Origin: Terracoccus luteus | GTDB taxonomy: Bacteria; Actinomycetota; Actinomycetes; Actinomycetales; Dermatophilaceae | DNA length: 64,000 nucleotides | Direction: 5' to 3' | Assembly (NCBI RefSeq): GCF_003635045.1 | Contig: NZ_RBXT01000001.1 | Span: 1,550,001 to 1,614,000 of the forward strand | In this document: positions 1 to 7,950 of the stretch, piece by piece | Numbering within the stretch: position 1 is the stretch's first letter | Layout: each line of letters starts with the position of its first letter | Program-made: the position numbers and the translations under genes | The notes under the pieces: generated by a model | What the model saw: the letters and a program-made list of their open reading frames with translations, nothing else | Told to the model about the DNA's origin: nothing | Database searches by the model: none

Positions 1-551
1 TCGAGGTGGAGGGCGGTGGCGAGGTGGTGGGGGACGTCGTAGCGGTCCCAGCCGGGCATGATCGGGGGTTGCATGGGGCGGCCGGTGGAGTGTTCGACGG
101 GGCCGGGCAGGCCGATGCCGATGCCGACGAGGTCGGTGCGGTCGCGGCCGGACTGGGTCAGGAGGCGTTCGGTGGTGGTGGCGAGCCAGTCCAGGACGGG
201 GGCGGGTCCGTCGGTGATGGTGATGGGTTCGGCGATCTCGCAGAGGGGTCGGCCGAGGAGGTCGGTGAGAGCGACGTGGCCGTGGGTGGCGCCGATGTCG
301 GCGCCGACGACGACCCGCGCCTGGGGGTTGAACGCGAACCGGGCCGACGGGCGCCCTCCGGTGGAGGCGGCCTCCCCGATCGGTTCCAGCAGACCGATGG
401 ACTGCAGGGCCTCCACGCGCTGGCCCACCGTCGACCGGGCCAGGCCGGTCAGCTGCACGACCTCGCTGCGGGTGCGCGGCCGACCGTCGAGGAACATCTG
501 CATGAGGCCGCCCGGGCCCTGCGGTGAGAAGGACGCGGACGCGCCGCGCAT
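1..551 (-). CDS. ROK-family transcriptional regulator, C-terminus cut by window edge
   Basis: About 183 residues are visible. The N-terminus (residues about 17-55) is a winged helix-turn-helix, with TRSEVVQLTGLARSTVGQ followed by VEALQSIGLLEPIG. It leads into the start of a ROK (repressor/ORF/kinase) fold: VVVGADIGATHGHVALTDL is the ATP/sugar-binding phosphate-1-type motif, and GIGIGLPGPVE is the conserved ROK loop. ROK regulators bind sugars or their phosphates and repress carbohydrate genes. I chose the ATG at 551 because the frame is open from there, but an in-frame ATG 16 codons further in (LMQMFLDG region) is possible. It lies downstream of, and on the same strand as, the exported sugar dehydrogenase and isomerase genes, which are natural but unproven targets. 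The rest of the gene lies left of the window. Confidence 0.85.
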   Translation of the reverse strand, partial: MRGASASFSPQGPGGLMQMFLDGRPRTRSEVVQLTGLARSTVGQRVEALQSIGLLEPIGEAASTGGRPSARFAFNPQARVVVGADIGATHGHVALTDLLGRPLCEIAEPITITDGPAPVLDWLATTTERLLTQSGRDRTDLVGIGIGLPGPVEHSTGRPMQPPIMPGWDRYDVPHHLATALHL

Positions 552-590
552 CGGGGTTGGCACGCGCGTAGTAAAGCACGCGCACGCCGA

Positions 591-618
591 GAGGCCGGGC
601 CGTCGCCGGCCCGGCCTC
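591..618 (-). terminator. Hairpin downstream of the sugar dehydrogenase operon
   Basis: A perfect 9-bp inverted repeat, GAGGCCGGG (591-599) and CCCGGCCTC (610-618), encloses a 10-base GC-rich loop. It lies between the stop of the dehydrogenase gene and the start of the ROK regulator. There is no clear T-run, so termination is inferred from position and stem alone. Confidence 0.45.
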
Positions 619-690
619 CCAGGTGCTGCAGGGTGATTCGAGATGTTTCAGATGGTGCGCGGGACTATCGCCCCATCGACGACCCGAGCG

Positions 691-2760
691 TCAGTTCTGC
701 GGGTCGAGCACGACCTGCGCGGTGGCCGTCTGGCCGTCCGCGTCGGTGTACTCGGCCACGAACACGGCGTTCAGGTTGTCGGCACCGGCGTGACCGGCAT
801 CCAGGAAGGTGCGGATCGAGCCCGTGCAACCGCTCGTCGTCGACAGCGGGTGACCGTGCTGGTCGTGACCGAGGATGTAGGTCACGGTGACGTTCGCGCA
901 GTTGACCGGCTGGTCGTCCTCGATGGCGACCTCGTAGCTCACCGTGTCACCGAACGAGAAGTCCTGACCGTCGGTGGGGGAGACGAACGAGATCGTCGGG
1001 GCCACCGGGCCGACGTGGATGAGGTACTCCGCCGAGGCCGAGCGACCCGTCGAGTCGGTCACCTTGAGGGTGGCGCGGTAGTCGCCGTTCTCGCGGTAGG
1101 TGTAGGCCGGGTACTGCTTGCGCGAGTCGACCTTGCCGTCGGCGTCGAAGTCCCACGCGTAGGTGAGGGCGTCACCGTCGGGGTCGTACGTGCCGGCGCT
1201 CGTGAAGTTCACGGTGAGCGGGGCGCTGCCGACGGTCTCCTCGGCGTTGACCTTGACGATGGGCGTCTTGTTCTTCGGCGCGTAGTCGATGCGCGACAGC
1301 TGGGCCTCGGGGTTCTGCGAGAAGTAGCCGTCGCCGTACTCGAGCACGTAGAGCGAACCGTCGGGGCCGAACTCCATGTCCATCGGGTTGTCGATGATGA
1401 ACGAGGGCAGCACGTCGTCGATCGCCGTGATCTGGTCCTTGTTGTTCAGCGTGAACGACTTGATGTAGTCACGCGACCACTCGTAGAAGAAGGGCTTGCC
1501 CTGGAGGCTGGCCGGCCACTTGGTCTTCGAGGTGTTGCGACGGTCGAAGTAGTACGCCGGTCCGGCCATGGGGGCGATGCCACCGCGACCGAGCTCGGGC
1601 CACTGCGCGTTCGGCGCACCCGCGTAGGCGAGCTCGGAGCGCTCGACGGTCGGCAGGAAGCGCAGACCGGTGTTGTTCGGCGAGTCGTTCACCGGCTGCT
1701 GGCAGTCGAAGGCCTCACCGGACTCGCCGGTGGCGAAGTCGTAGTCGATGTAGGGGATGTCGGGCTGCACGCAGTAGGGCCAGCCGTAGTTGGCGGGCTT
1801 GTCGATGGCCATCCAGCGACCGTGGCCGGCGGGGCCGCGGTCGGGGTTGGCCGTGCCGGCGTCGGGGGAGTAGTCGGCCATGTAGACGACGCCCGTGCGC
1901 TTGTCGACGTCGAAACGGAACGGGTTGCGCAGGCCCATCGCGTAGATCTCGGGCTTGGTCTTCGGGGTGCCCTTGGCGAAGAGGTTGCCCGGCGGGACGG
2001 AGTACGTGCCGTTGGCCTTGACCGAGATGCGGAGCAGCTTGCCGCGCAGGTCGTTGGTGTTGGCCGCGGTGCGCTGGGCGTCGTAGGCCGGGTTGCGGTC
2101 CGCGCGCTCGTCGATCGGGATGTAGCCGTCGGAGGCGAACGGGTTGGTGTCGTCACCGGTCGACAGGTACAGGTTGCCCTGGCCGTCGAAGTCGATCTTG
2201 CCGCCGACGTGGCAGCAGATGCCGCGGTCGGTGGGGACCTGCATGATCTGCTGCTCGGTGTTGAGGTCGAGCGTGTTGCCCTTCATCTTGAAGCGCGACA
2301 GCTGCATGTGGCCCTTGTAGCGCGCGAAGTCGGCCGCGGTGCCCGTCTCGGGGGCGTCGCCCTCGTTGACCGGGGTCTCCGGGTCGTCGGTCGGCGTGTC
2401 GAGCACGGGGGAGTAGTAGACGTACACCCAGCGGTTCGAGGCGAAGTTGGGGTCGACGGCGATGCCCTGGACGCCCTCCTCGTCGTGGAGGTAGACGGGG
2501 ATGTTCGCCGCGAGCACGTTGCGACCCGTCTTCGGGTCGTGAACGCGGACCTCGCCGCCGCGGGCGGTGTGCAGCACGCGGTTGTCGGGCAGGACCGCCA
2601 GCGCGATGGGCTCGCCCGGGTAGTCGTTGAGGGTGACCTTCTGGAAGGCCGAGTCCGGCGGGACCTCGGCCACCGGCGCCGCCTGGGACGAGGTCCCGAC
2701 GACCGTGACGGAGGTGGCCAGCAGCGCGGTGACAGCCGCGGCTGAGAGTGAGCGTCGCAT
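691..2760 (-). CDS. Exported PQQ-type sugar dehydrogenase (GSDH family) with PKD domain
   Basis: The 689-residue product starts with a Sec-type signal peptide (MRRSLSAAAVTALLATSVTV, cleavage near SQAAPVAE). Residues about 40-480 are a six-bladed beta-propeller of the glucose/sorbosone dehydrogenase type. Typical stretches are GEPIALAVLPDNRVLHTARG, EGVQGIAVDPNF, YLSTGDDTNPF, GLRNPFRFDVD and NYGWPYC. Members of this family oxidise aldose sugars outside the membrane with PQQ. Residues about 505-585 form a PKD domain (PLTVNFTSAGTYDPDGDALT, then WDFDADG), and a further beta-rich tail of about 100 residues ends the protein. The start codon overlaps the upstream isomerase stop by one base (TGATG), so the two are translationally coupled. 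PQQ dependence is inferred from family. No PQQ biosynthesis genes are in the window. Confidence 0.85.
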   Translation of the reverse strand: MRRSLSAAAVTALLATSVTVVGTSSQAAPVAEVPPDSAFQKVTLNDYPGEPIALAVLPDNRVLHTARGGEVRVHDPKTGRNVLAANIPVYLHDEEGVQGIAVDPNFASNRWVYVYYSPVLDTPTDDPETPVNEGDAPETGTAADFARYKGHMQLSRFKMKGNTLDLNTEQQIMQVPTDRGICCHVGGKIDFDGQGNLYLSTGDDTNPFASDGYIPIDERADRNPAYDAQRTAANTNDLRGKLLRISVKANGTYSVPPGNLFAKGTPKTKPEIYAMGLRNPFRFDVDKRTGVVYMADYSPDAGTANPDRGPAGHGRWMAIDKPANYGWPYCVQPDIPYIDYDFATGESGEAFDCQQPVNDSPNNTGLRFLPTVERSELAYAGAPNAQWPELGRGGIAPMAGPAYYFDRRNTSKTKWPASLQGKPFFYEWSRDYIKSFTLNNKDQITAIDDVLPSFIIDNPMDMEFGPDGSLYVLEYGDGYFSQNPEAQLSRIDYAPKNKTPIVKVNAEETVGSAPLTVNFTSAGTYDPDGDALTYAWDFDADGKVDSRKQYPAYTYRENGDYRATLKVTDSTGRSASAEYLIHVGPVAPTISFVSPTDGQDFSFGDTVSYEVAIEDDQPVNCANVTVTYILGHDQHGHPLSTTSGCTGSIRTFLDAGHAGADNLNAVFVAEYTDADGQTATAQVVLDPQN

Positions 2761-3701
2761 CAGAAGCGAAGTCCCTTCAGGTAGTCGTAGCCGACGCGCG
2801 CGGTCTCGAGCGCCTGCTCTGGGGTGCGCGGCGGCGAACCGGCGTCGTCACGTTCGACGATGTACTCGACGAGGCCGGCCTCCTTCGCGCGCTGGAAGAT
2901 CCGACCGAAGTCGATGAGGCCGGTGCCGGGGTCGGCGAACGGCGCGTTGGTGAAGCTGCTCGTGTCGATCTGGACGTCCTTGACGTGCACCTGACGGACC
3001 CGCCCGCGCAGGCGGTTGAACAGGTCGACCGGGTCGGCCGTCCCGCGCCAGGCCCAGTAGAGGTCGAGCTCGAAGTGCACGTAACGCGGGTCGGTCTGGC
3101 TCATGAGGACGTCGAACCCGGTGCGGGTGCCACCGTCCTGCTTGGTGAACTCGAGGTGGTGGTTGTGGTAGCCGAGGTGCAGCCCCGCCTTGCGCGCCAT
3201 CTCGCCGGCCGTGTTGAGGTCGTGCGCCAGCTGCCGGTAGACCGCCGAGCTGCGCACCGGGCCATCGGCGCCGAGGCCGAAGAACGGGTGCACGATGTAC
3301 TTGTTGCCGATGATCGCGGCGTCCTCGAGCGAGCGCTTCCACGTCTCCGCGTCGAACGGCTGCGGGATGCCGACGTGGCCCGACGTGGCCTGGAGACCGG
3401 CGTTGTCGAGAGCCTTCTTGAAGTCGGCGGCCGACAGACCGACGAAGCCCGCGTGCTCGACCTTGCCGTAGCCGATCTCGGACAGCTCGGTGAGCGTCTC
3501 CTCGAGCTCCTGACCGAGGATGTTGCGCAGCGTGTACAGCTGCACGCTGATGTTGTTGCGGGGGACCCGGCCAGAGCTGCCGGATGCCGTCGTGGCCGCG
3601 GCCGCTGCGGTGGTGCCCGCGAGCGTCGTGGTGCCGATCGCCGCCGCGCCGACGGCTGCGGCGCCGAGGAGCTTGCGGCGGTTGAAGGCTGACTCGTTCA
3701 T
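2760..3701 (-). CDS. Tat-exported sugar phosphate isomerase/epimerase (TIM barrel)
   Basis: The 313-residue product has a twin-arginine signal (FNRRKLLGAAAVGAAAIG, cleaved after the alanine-rich TTAAAAATTA stretch), so it is exported folded. Residues about 50-300 match the xylose-isomerase-like TIM-barrel family: NISVQLYTLRNIL at the first strand, GYHNHHLEF, FELDLYWAWRGTADP, VHVKDVQID and YIVERDDAG supply the usual Glu/Asp/His metal ligands. Such enzymes interconvert keto and aldo sugars or inositols, and the actual substrate is unknown. The gene is the first of a two-gene operon with the exported sugar dehydrogenase. An RBS-like GGAGGG lies 12 bases before the ATG. Both products being extracytoplasmic suggests joint sugar processing outside the membrane. 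Confidence 0.8.
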   Translation of the reverse strand: MNESAFNRRKLLGAAAVGAAAIGTTTLAGTTAAAAATTASGSSGRVPRNNISVQLYTLRNILGQELEETLTELSEIGYGKVEHAGFVGLSAADFKKALDNAGLQATSGHVGIPQPFDAETWKRSLEDAAIIGNKYIVHPFFGLGADGPVRSSAVYRQLAHDLNTAGEMARKAGLHLGYHNHHLEFTKQDGGTRTGFDVLMSQTDPRYVHFELDLYWAWRGTADPVDLFNRLRGRVRQVHVKDVQIDTSSFTNAPFADPGTGLIDFGRIFQRAKEAGLVEYIVERDDAGSPPRTPEQALETARVGYDYLKGLRF

Positions 3702-4042
3702 GCGATGGTGCCCTCCATGTCGTTGACGTCCTTGTTCAGACGAACACGTGTCCTAGACGCTAGGGGGTTACGGGAGGGTTACGCCACCCTCCTGACCAAA
3801 GTTTGACCTTACGGATCAAAAGATGAACAGTAAGAATCGGATATAAGCGGCACAAGCGAATTCGTCACGTGGGGCTGGGCGAAGTCTGGGTACGGTGAAG
3901 GGTTTCTGACCGCTGGCTGGGTCCCTCGACCGAGTTCCTGGAGACGGACGACATGGCCCTGCGCGACGCCGACGCCGGACGGCGACGCGGGCCCCCGGGA
4001 CGTGGACGGCATCCGAGGCGGGCCGACCTCGTCAGGCTGGTG
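3702..4042. other. Intergenic region with likely promoter and palindrome
   Basis: No coding sequence is convincing here. The stretch 3780-3860 is clearly more AT-rich than its surroundings and should hold the promoter of the leftward isomerase-dehydrogenase operon. It contains the imperfect palindrome TTTGACC (3802-3808), TTAC, GGATCAAA (3813-3820), a plausible repressor site. The right part (about 3880-4040) is GC-rich and I see nothing definite in it. Confidence 0.4.
3802..3820. promoter_or_regulatory. Palindromic candidate operator
   Basis: TTTGACC and GGATCAAA form arms that pair except for one bulged base, around a four-base centre. The site lies about 100 bases upstream of the isomerase start, in an AT-rich pocket. 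A sugar-responsive repressor such as the nearby ROK regulator could bind it. That assignment is a guess from position. Confidence 0.3.
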
Positions 4043-4570
4043 TCAGCGGCTGTCGCGGCCGCGGTGCAGGATGGCGCGGATGACGCCCGTCTTGGCGTCG
4101 GAGTAGGCGTCCATGCTGGGCCAGTCACGTGACGCGAGAGCGCGTTTCGTCCGGGCGTACAGCTCGCGGTCGTCGTCGTCGCGGCGCAGGCGGTCACGCA
4201 GGACGAGGTAGTCCTCGATCGCAGGATCGCCCACCTCGAGGACGTGCACGTGCACGTCTCTGTGCGGCGTCCGGACCAGGCGGTGGCCGGGCTCGCGGAC
4301 GCGCAGGGCGTAGCCGGCGGCCAGCAGGGGAGGGAGGTACGCCTGCTCGTCGGTGAGGTCGTCGACGACGACGAGGACGTCGATGATGGGCTTGGCTGCG
4401 AGACCCGGCACCGACGTCGACCCGATGTGCTCGACCTGGACAGCCACCGTGCCGAGGGCGCTGCAGATGCGGCGCTCATGGTCTGCGTACTGCTCGCCCC
4501 AGGACGGGTCGGCGTCGACCACGACGATCTCACGCTTCTCGGTCCCGCCGATGATCTCGGTGGCGGTCAC
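4043..4570 (-). CDS. GrpB-family nucleotidyltransferase-like protein
   Basis: The 175-residue protein matches the GrpB (UPF0157) family. REIVVVDADPSWGEQYADH is the usual opening, VEHIGSTSVPGLAAKPIIDV is the family signature (a nucleotidyltransferase-like GST/DID core), and the C-terminal half continues with RDVHVHVLEVG and the helical end. The biochemical role of GrpB proteins is poorly defined, and some are fused to CoaE. I chose the GTG at 4570 because it overlaps the stop of the upstream hydrolase in a GTGA arrangement and puts the family start at residue 8. The longer open frame upstream is antisense-like noise inside the hydrolase. It probably forms a two-gene operon with the hydrolase. 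Confidence 0.85.
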   Translation of the reverse strand: MTATEIIGGTEKREIVVVDADPSWGEQYADHERRICSALGTVAVQVEHIGSTSVPGLAAKPIIDVLVVVDDLTDEQAYLPPLLAAGYALRVREPGHRLVRTPHRDVHVHVLEVGDPAIEDYLVLRDRLRRDDDDRELYARTKRALASRDWPSMDAYSDAKTGVIRAILHRGRDSR

Positions 4571-5412
4571 GTCCGCTCGGCGGCGCGGGCGGCCGTCGCG
4601 TCGGGTCTGCTCGTGGTCGGCGTCATCGGGCACGGCGTCGACGGTATCCCCGAGTGGGCGAGGGTCGGCGAGGAGGTCGGTCTGCGACGGTCGAGGAAGT
4701 CGGTGACGTGTCGGACGAAGAGCCCGGGCTCGCGCTGGTGGACCAGGTGGCCCGCGTCGAGCGTGACGAGGCGGGCGTTGGCGACCGTCGTCACCAGCTC
4801 GTCGACGTGCTCGGCGGCCACGAAGCTCGACGGCCCGCCGGCGACGACCAGCGTCGGTGCAGCGATGGCGGCCAGCACGCCCGGCCACCCGGCATCCGGG
4901 TCGTCGATCTCGGGGCGTACCTGCTCGACGACGCGCCAGTCGAAGCGCAGCGGACCGGCCGGCCGGGTGGGAGCCGCCGGGGGCCGCGGGTGGGGGAGTC
5001 CGACGTCCTCGAGGACGAACCGTCGGACGCGACCGGGGCAGCCGGCTGCGACGAGGCAGCCCACGAGACCGCCGAGGGAGTGGCCCACGAGGTCGACGGG
5101 CGGACCTCCGAGCCGTTCCAGCAGCGTGCCCACGTCATCGGCCATGAGGCGCAGCGAGTACTCGCCGGGCCAGTCGCTGTCGCCGTGGCCCCGGAGGTCG
5201 ACGGCGAGGACCTCGCGAGACTGGCCGAGGTGGCCGGCTACGACATCCCAGTCGTCAGCCGTGGCGCCGGTGCCGGCGAGGAGGACGACGCGTGGCGCAG
5301 GCGCCGCGGCATCCTTGCCTTCTGGCCGCCAGCCCCGGAGGGCGAGCGTGACGGGACCGACGTCGACCGAGTGGGCAGCCGGCGCGACCGGCCCCTTCGG
5401 TGACCACTGCAT
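4567..5412 (-). CDS. Alpha/beta-fold hydrolase
   Basis: The 281-residue cytoplasmic protein has the classic hydrolase layout: an oxyanion strand VVLLAGTGATADDWD, LAVDLRGHGDSDWPGEYSL, the nucleophile elbow VGHSLGG with its serine, and the late catalytic histidine in LDAGHLVHQREP. The acid is probably in the strand before the cap exit (TLVVAGG region). The substrate is unknown. I start it at the ATG at 5412; the frame stays open upstream to 5496 but would then run into the divergent VOC gene. It is transcribed away from that gene and overlaps grpB-like by four bases at its 3' end. Confidence 0.8.
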   Translation of the reverse strand: MQWSPKGPVAPAAHSVDVGPVTLALRGWRPEGKDAAAPAPRVVLLAGTGATADDWDVVAGHLGQSREVLAVDLRGHGDSDWPGEYSLRLMADDVGTLLERLGGPPVDLVGHSLGGLVGCLVAAGCPGRVRRFVLEDVGLPHPRPPAAPTRPAGPLRFDWRVVEQVRPEIDDPDAGWPGVLAAIAAPTLVVAGGPSSFVAAEHVDELVTTVANARLVTLDAGHLVHQREPGLFVRHVTDFLDRRRPTSSPTLAHSGIPSTPCPMTPTTSRPDATAARAAERT

Positions 5413-5483
5413 GTCGCGATCGACCTCCGTCGCGCGATGACGTCCGGCTTCGATGACGTTCGGGCCGGCACGATACTGGCAGG

Positions 5484-5939
5484 GTGAGCTCCTCATCTCC
5501 AGTCGCGGACGTCGCCCATGCGGGCCTCACCGTCCCCGATCTGGACGACGCCCTGGACATGTGGTGCAACGGCCTCGGTTTCTCGCTCGAACGGCTGTTC
5601 ACCCTCGACGAGGCCGTTACGCGAGGCACCACCGGCGTCCGGGGGGCCACGATCCGCGCCGCGACGGTGACACTCGGCCCGCACCGCATCGAGCTGCTGC
5701 AGTACGACCCGCCGGCCCATGGACGGGAGCCCACCAGCCCTGCACAGGGCGGCGTGACCCACATCGCGCTGACCGTCCACGACCTCAACGCCGTGATCGG
5801 CATCTGCGGGCGACACGGCTGGCGGGTCGTCGGAGCGCCACATCTCATGGTTTCCGGACCGCGCGCCGGCACGCAGATCATCTATCTCGACGGCCCACGC
5901 GGAGGGCACCTCGAGCTCATCGCCCCTCCGACGTCGTGA
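5484..5939 (+). CDS. VOC-family (glyoxalase/dioxygenase-like) metalloprotein
   Basis: The 151-residue protein has one vicinal oxygen chelate module: VAHAGLTVPDLDDALDMW opens the first beta-alpha-beta-beta-beta repeat and GVTHIALTVHDLNAVI the second. His13, the histidine of THIALTV and the glutamate of GGHLELI sit where the metal ligands of glyoxalase and methylmalonyl-CoA epimerase relatives lie. The reaction cannot be told from the sequence. It starts at a GTG (5484) preceded by a weak GGCAGG. It is divergent from the hydrolase, with 71 bases between the starts for both promoters. To its right the foreign low-GC island begins. Confidence 0.8.
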   Translation: MSSSSPVADVAHAGLTVPDLDDALDMWCNGLGFSLERLFTLDEAVTRGTTGVRGATIRAATVTLGPHRIELLQYDPPAHGREPTSPAQGGVTHIALTVHDLNAVIGICGRHGWRVVGAPHLMVSGPRAGTQIIYLDGPRGGHLELIAPPTS

Positions 5940-6148
5940 CGGACGACGCGCAGGCTCGTGGTGAGGTCGAGGCGTTGCCACGTCGCCACGTTGTCTCGGC
6001 CTCGGAGCACGTGCGCGCAGTCGGGGGAAGGGAGCAGATGGCTGAGTTGACATAATATCGGTTATCGGTACAGCGAATCTGTATGTTCTGCAGTTTGATT
6101 CGGCCAAGATTGTTGCGCCGACTCGAGTTTTCTTTGGCGGGGTTCTAA

Positions 6149-6214
6149 GCAGCCCTCCTCGTCCTCACCGATCCCGCCCAAGCCGCCGGGTACGGCTACG
6201 CCGGCCCGACAAAT
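6149..6214 (+). pseudogene. Remnant of an RHS-repeat core C-terminus
   Basis: In one forward frame these 66 bases read LLVLTDPAQAAGYGYAGPTN after AA. This closely matches the junction that ends the RHS core, of the form DP..QAxGYGYAxNxPxN, just before the variable toxin tip of RHS/YD-repeat polymorphic toxins. A stop codon lies immediately upstream (6146-6148), and the toxin domain that follows continues in a different frame, so an indel separates the two. It is evidence that the next gene was once the C-terminal cassette of a much larger RHS protein. Confidence 0.55.
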
Positions 6215-6221
6215 CTGGAAC

Positions 6222-6638
6222 GTGGCCTGGGCCGCCACAGTCGACGACTTCGTCGAATGCGCCCGCGGCAGCGGAAGCTCCTGCGCCTGGGCCGCCGCAG
6301 CGGTGGTACTGCCGCCGTCCAAACTGTTGAAGGGAGCGAGGGCTGCAAAGAGCGTCGATGAGGTCGCTAGAGTTGGTGACACTGTCCTGTACCAGAAGTT
6401 GAGTTCAACTGGCGAGCATCTCAAGTACGGGATCACGAAGAACCCCGACACCCGATACACCTCGAAGGAACTTGATGGGGGCAGCCTTAACATTCTCGCG
6501 CGAGGATCGAAGCAAGAAATGCTCGCGCTTGAGCGTTCAGCTCACGAGACCCTGCCAATTGGTCCTCAAGAGGGTCAACTATTTTACATCCAGAAGCAGG
6601 TTGCCAATGGCCTCCGTCCGCCACCGTATGTCCAGTAG
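6222..6638 (+). CDS. Orphan RHS-type C-terminal toxin, probable GIY-YIG/URI-fold nuclease
   Basis: The 138-residue open frame starts at a GTG at 6222, though it is open from 6099. The first 45 residues (WAATVDDFVECARGSGSSC, then VVLPPSKLLKGA) resemble the hydrophobic pretoxin linker behind RHS cores. Residues about 55-135 look like a URI/GIY-YIG-type endonuclease toxin: VLYQKL, then LKYGITKNPDTRYT with the Tyr-Gly-Ile-Thr and following Arg, then MLALERSAHETLP with a candidate catalytic Glu, ending YIQKQVANGLRPPPY. Base composition is visibly lower in GC than the neighbours. No secretion signal or RHS body remains, so it is an orphan tip or a silent cassette rather than a deliverable toxin. 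An RBS is not evident and expression is uncertain. The fold assignment is by motif only. Confidence 0.6.
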   Translation: MAWAATVDDFVECARGSGSSCAWAAAAVVLPPSKLLKGARAAKSVDEVARVGDTVLYQKLSSTGEHLKYGITKNPDTRYTSKELDGGSLNILARGSKQEMLALERSAHETLPIGPQEGQLFYIQKQVANGLRPPPYVQ

Positions 6639-6644
6639 GCACTC

Positions 6645-6956
6645 GTGAAGTTCATCCTTATTTTGCAATGGCCTGGTATCTCCGAATCTGACTATGACGC
6701 GCTTATCGCCATGGAGGACCTTCTAGAAGGTGGCCTCCAAGACAATCACGGGTTCGTAGATGGCCACGATTTTGGCTCACGAGAAATGAATATCTTTATA
6801 AACACCGACCACCCGCTTGAAGCGTTCGACGATGCGAGGTCATCACTACGCAGCGAGCCGAAATGGGGGGACGTCCGGGTTGCCTACCGGCTCGCTGAAG
6901 GTGAGGACTATATAATGGTTTGGCCAGAGACTCTTCAAGAGTTCTCGGTGTCATAA
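6645..6956 (+). CDS. Probable immunity protein for the orphan toxin
   Basis: The 103-residue, acidic, soluble protein has no signal or membrane segment. It begins MKFILILQWPGISESDYD at a GTG only six bases after the toxin stop, the spacing typical of toxin-immunity pairs. Its sequence does not match a family I can name with certainty. It carries alternating beta and alpha pattern (FILILQW, ESDYDALIAMEDLLE, EMNIFINT, DVRVAYRL, YIMVWPE). GC content is about half, unlike the host genes, with A/T third positions common. Function as a neutraliser of the adjacent nuclease is inferred from position and size. Confidence 0.55.
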   Translation: MKFILILQWPGISESDYDALIAMEDLLEGGLQDNHGFVDGHDFGSREMNIFINTDHPLEAFDDARSSLRSEPKWGDVRVAYRLAEGEDYIMVWPETLQEFSVS

Positions 6957-7396
6957 TTCTTGGATCCACGCATCCCTATTTGTGATTGTGTCCCCTTGTT
7001 CAGTGTTTGGCCTTTGTGTCGGCGGCGAGTGATGGGGGCGCCAAAACCCTATGACAAGATCCTGAGGTGACGCGCTGAAACCAACAGAGTTAGCCGTCTT
7101 GAACGCTGACGGGGCGCGGCGTCATCGACCTGCGAATACATCGCTTCTCATCCCTCCGGCGACTAGTTGCGCGGGTTGTGTGTTCCCCTCAAGAGCCACG
7201 TCTCGTAAGAAGGCCATCCGCCGCCTGTAAGCCGCACCGCACGAATCGTCTATCGTCGGCGAGCTGCGCGCTCCCCCGGACCCTCCAAAAGGGATCCCTT
7301 TAGGAGCACGACCGACACGCCCGTCAGAACTGCTCCAGAACCCGGGTCCAAAACCCTTCATCACAATGCCAACTCAGGCGGCTTCATGTCGCTGCT
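6957..7396. other. Gene-free part of the foreign island
   Basis: This 440-base stretch has mixed, lower GC than the host and no open frame with coding character. The longest minus-strand frame (7122-7364) lacks recognisable motifs or host codon use. It could hold the recombination site of the decayed resolvase that follows, but I could not identify paired 12-mer res subsites by eye. Confidence 0.4.
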
Positions 7397-7950
7397 GTGG
7401 CGGTCGTCAGCTACACGTGCGTCTCCCTTGACGACCAGAACCCCGCCCTACAGCTCGACGCCCTCACCGCCGCCGGCGCGGACCGGGTCTACGTCGATCA
7501 CGCCACCGGGTCCACGATGAGCCGCCCCCAGCTGCGCCTGGCCCTTGTGCAAGCCAGTGCCGACGACGTACTCACCGTGTGGCGCCTCGATCGGCTGGGT
7601 CGGTCCATGACCGATCTCATCGCTCACGTCAACGAGCTCGCCATGCGCGGGATCGAGTTCCGAAGCCTGACCGAGACGATTGACACCACCCCCGGCGGAC
7701 GGCTCGTCTTCCACGTGGTTCGGGGGCCGTCGCTCAGTTCGAGCGCGAGGTCCTCATCGACTGGACCAAGGCCGGCCTCGCCGCGGCACAGGCCTGAGGC
7801 AAGCCCGTCGGCCGACCTCCGCTCGTGACACACGAACGAGCCAGCATCGCCCGAAAGCTGCGCGACGACGGGATGAGCCTACGGACGATCGCCGGACACC
7901 TGCGCGTCTCTCAAGCCACCGTCGCGCGGCTCCCGGTCCTCGTGTCGTGA
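7397..7950 (+). pseudogene. Frameshifted serine recombinase (Tn3 resolvase/invertase type)
   Basis: The first 100 residues match the catalytic domain of resolvases: VSLDDQNPALQLDALTAAG, ATGSTMSRPQL, VWRLDRLGRSMTDLI and TETIDTTPGGRLVFHV. At about 7718-7728 extra bases shift the frame. The correct continuation, AVAQFEREVLIDWTKAGLAA, then a TGA where Arg is expected (about 7796), then GKPVGRPP and the C-terminal helix-turn-helix (GMSLRTIAGHLRVSQATVAR), lies in another frame and ends at 7950. The N-terminus reads YTCVS instead of YARVS, so the active-site Arg two residues before the catalytic Ser is Cys. The gene is dead by at least two independent lesions. It marks a former mobile element beside the toxin cassette. 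Confidence 0.85.

Noticed and set aside
643-2745. A 700-codon plus-strand open frame
   Set aside because: Lies opposite the sugar dehydrogenase, whose domains are clear. Composition is typical of an antisense shadow.
7122-7364. An 80-codon minus-strand frame in the foreign island
   Set aside because: No motif, no RBS and no codon bias; kept as non-coding.
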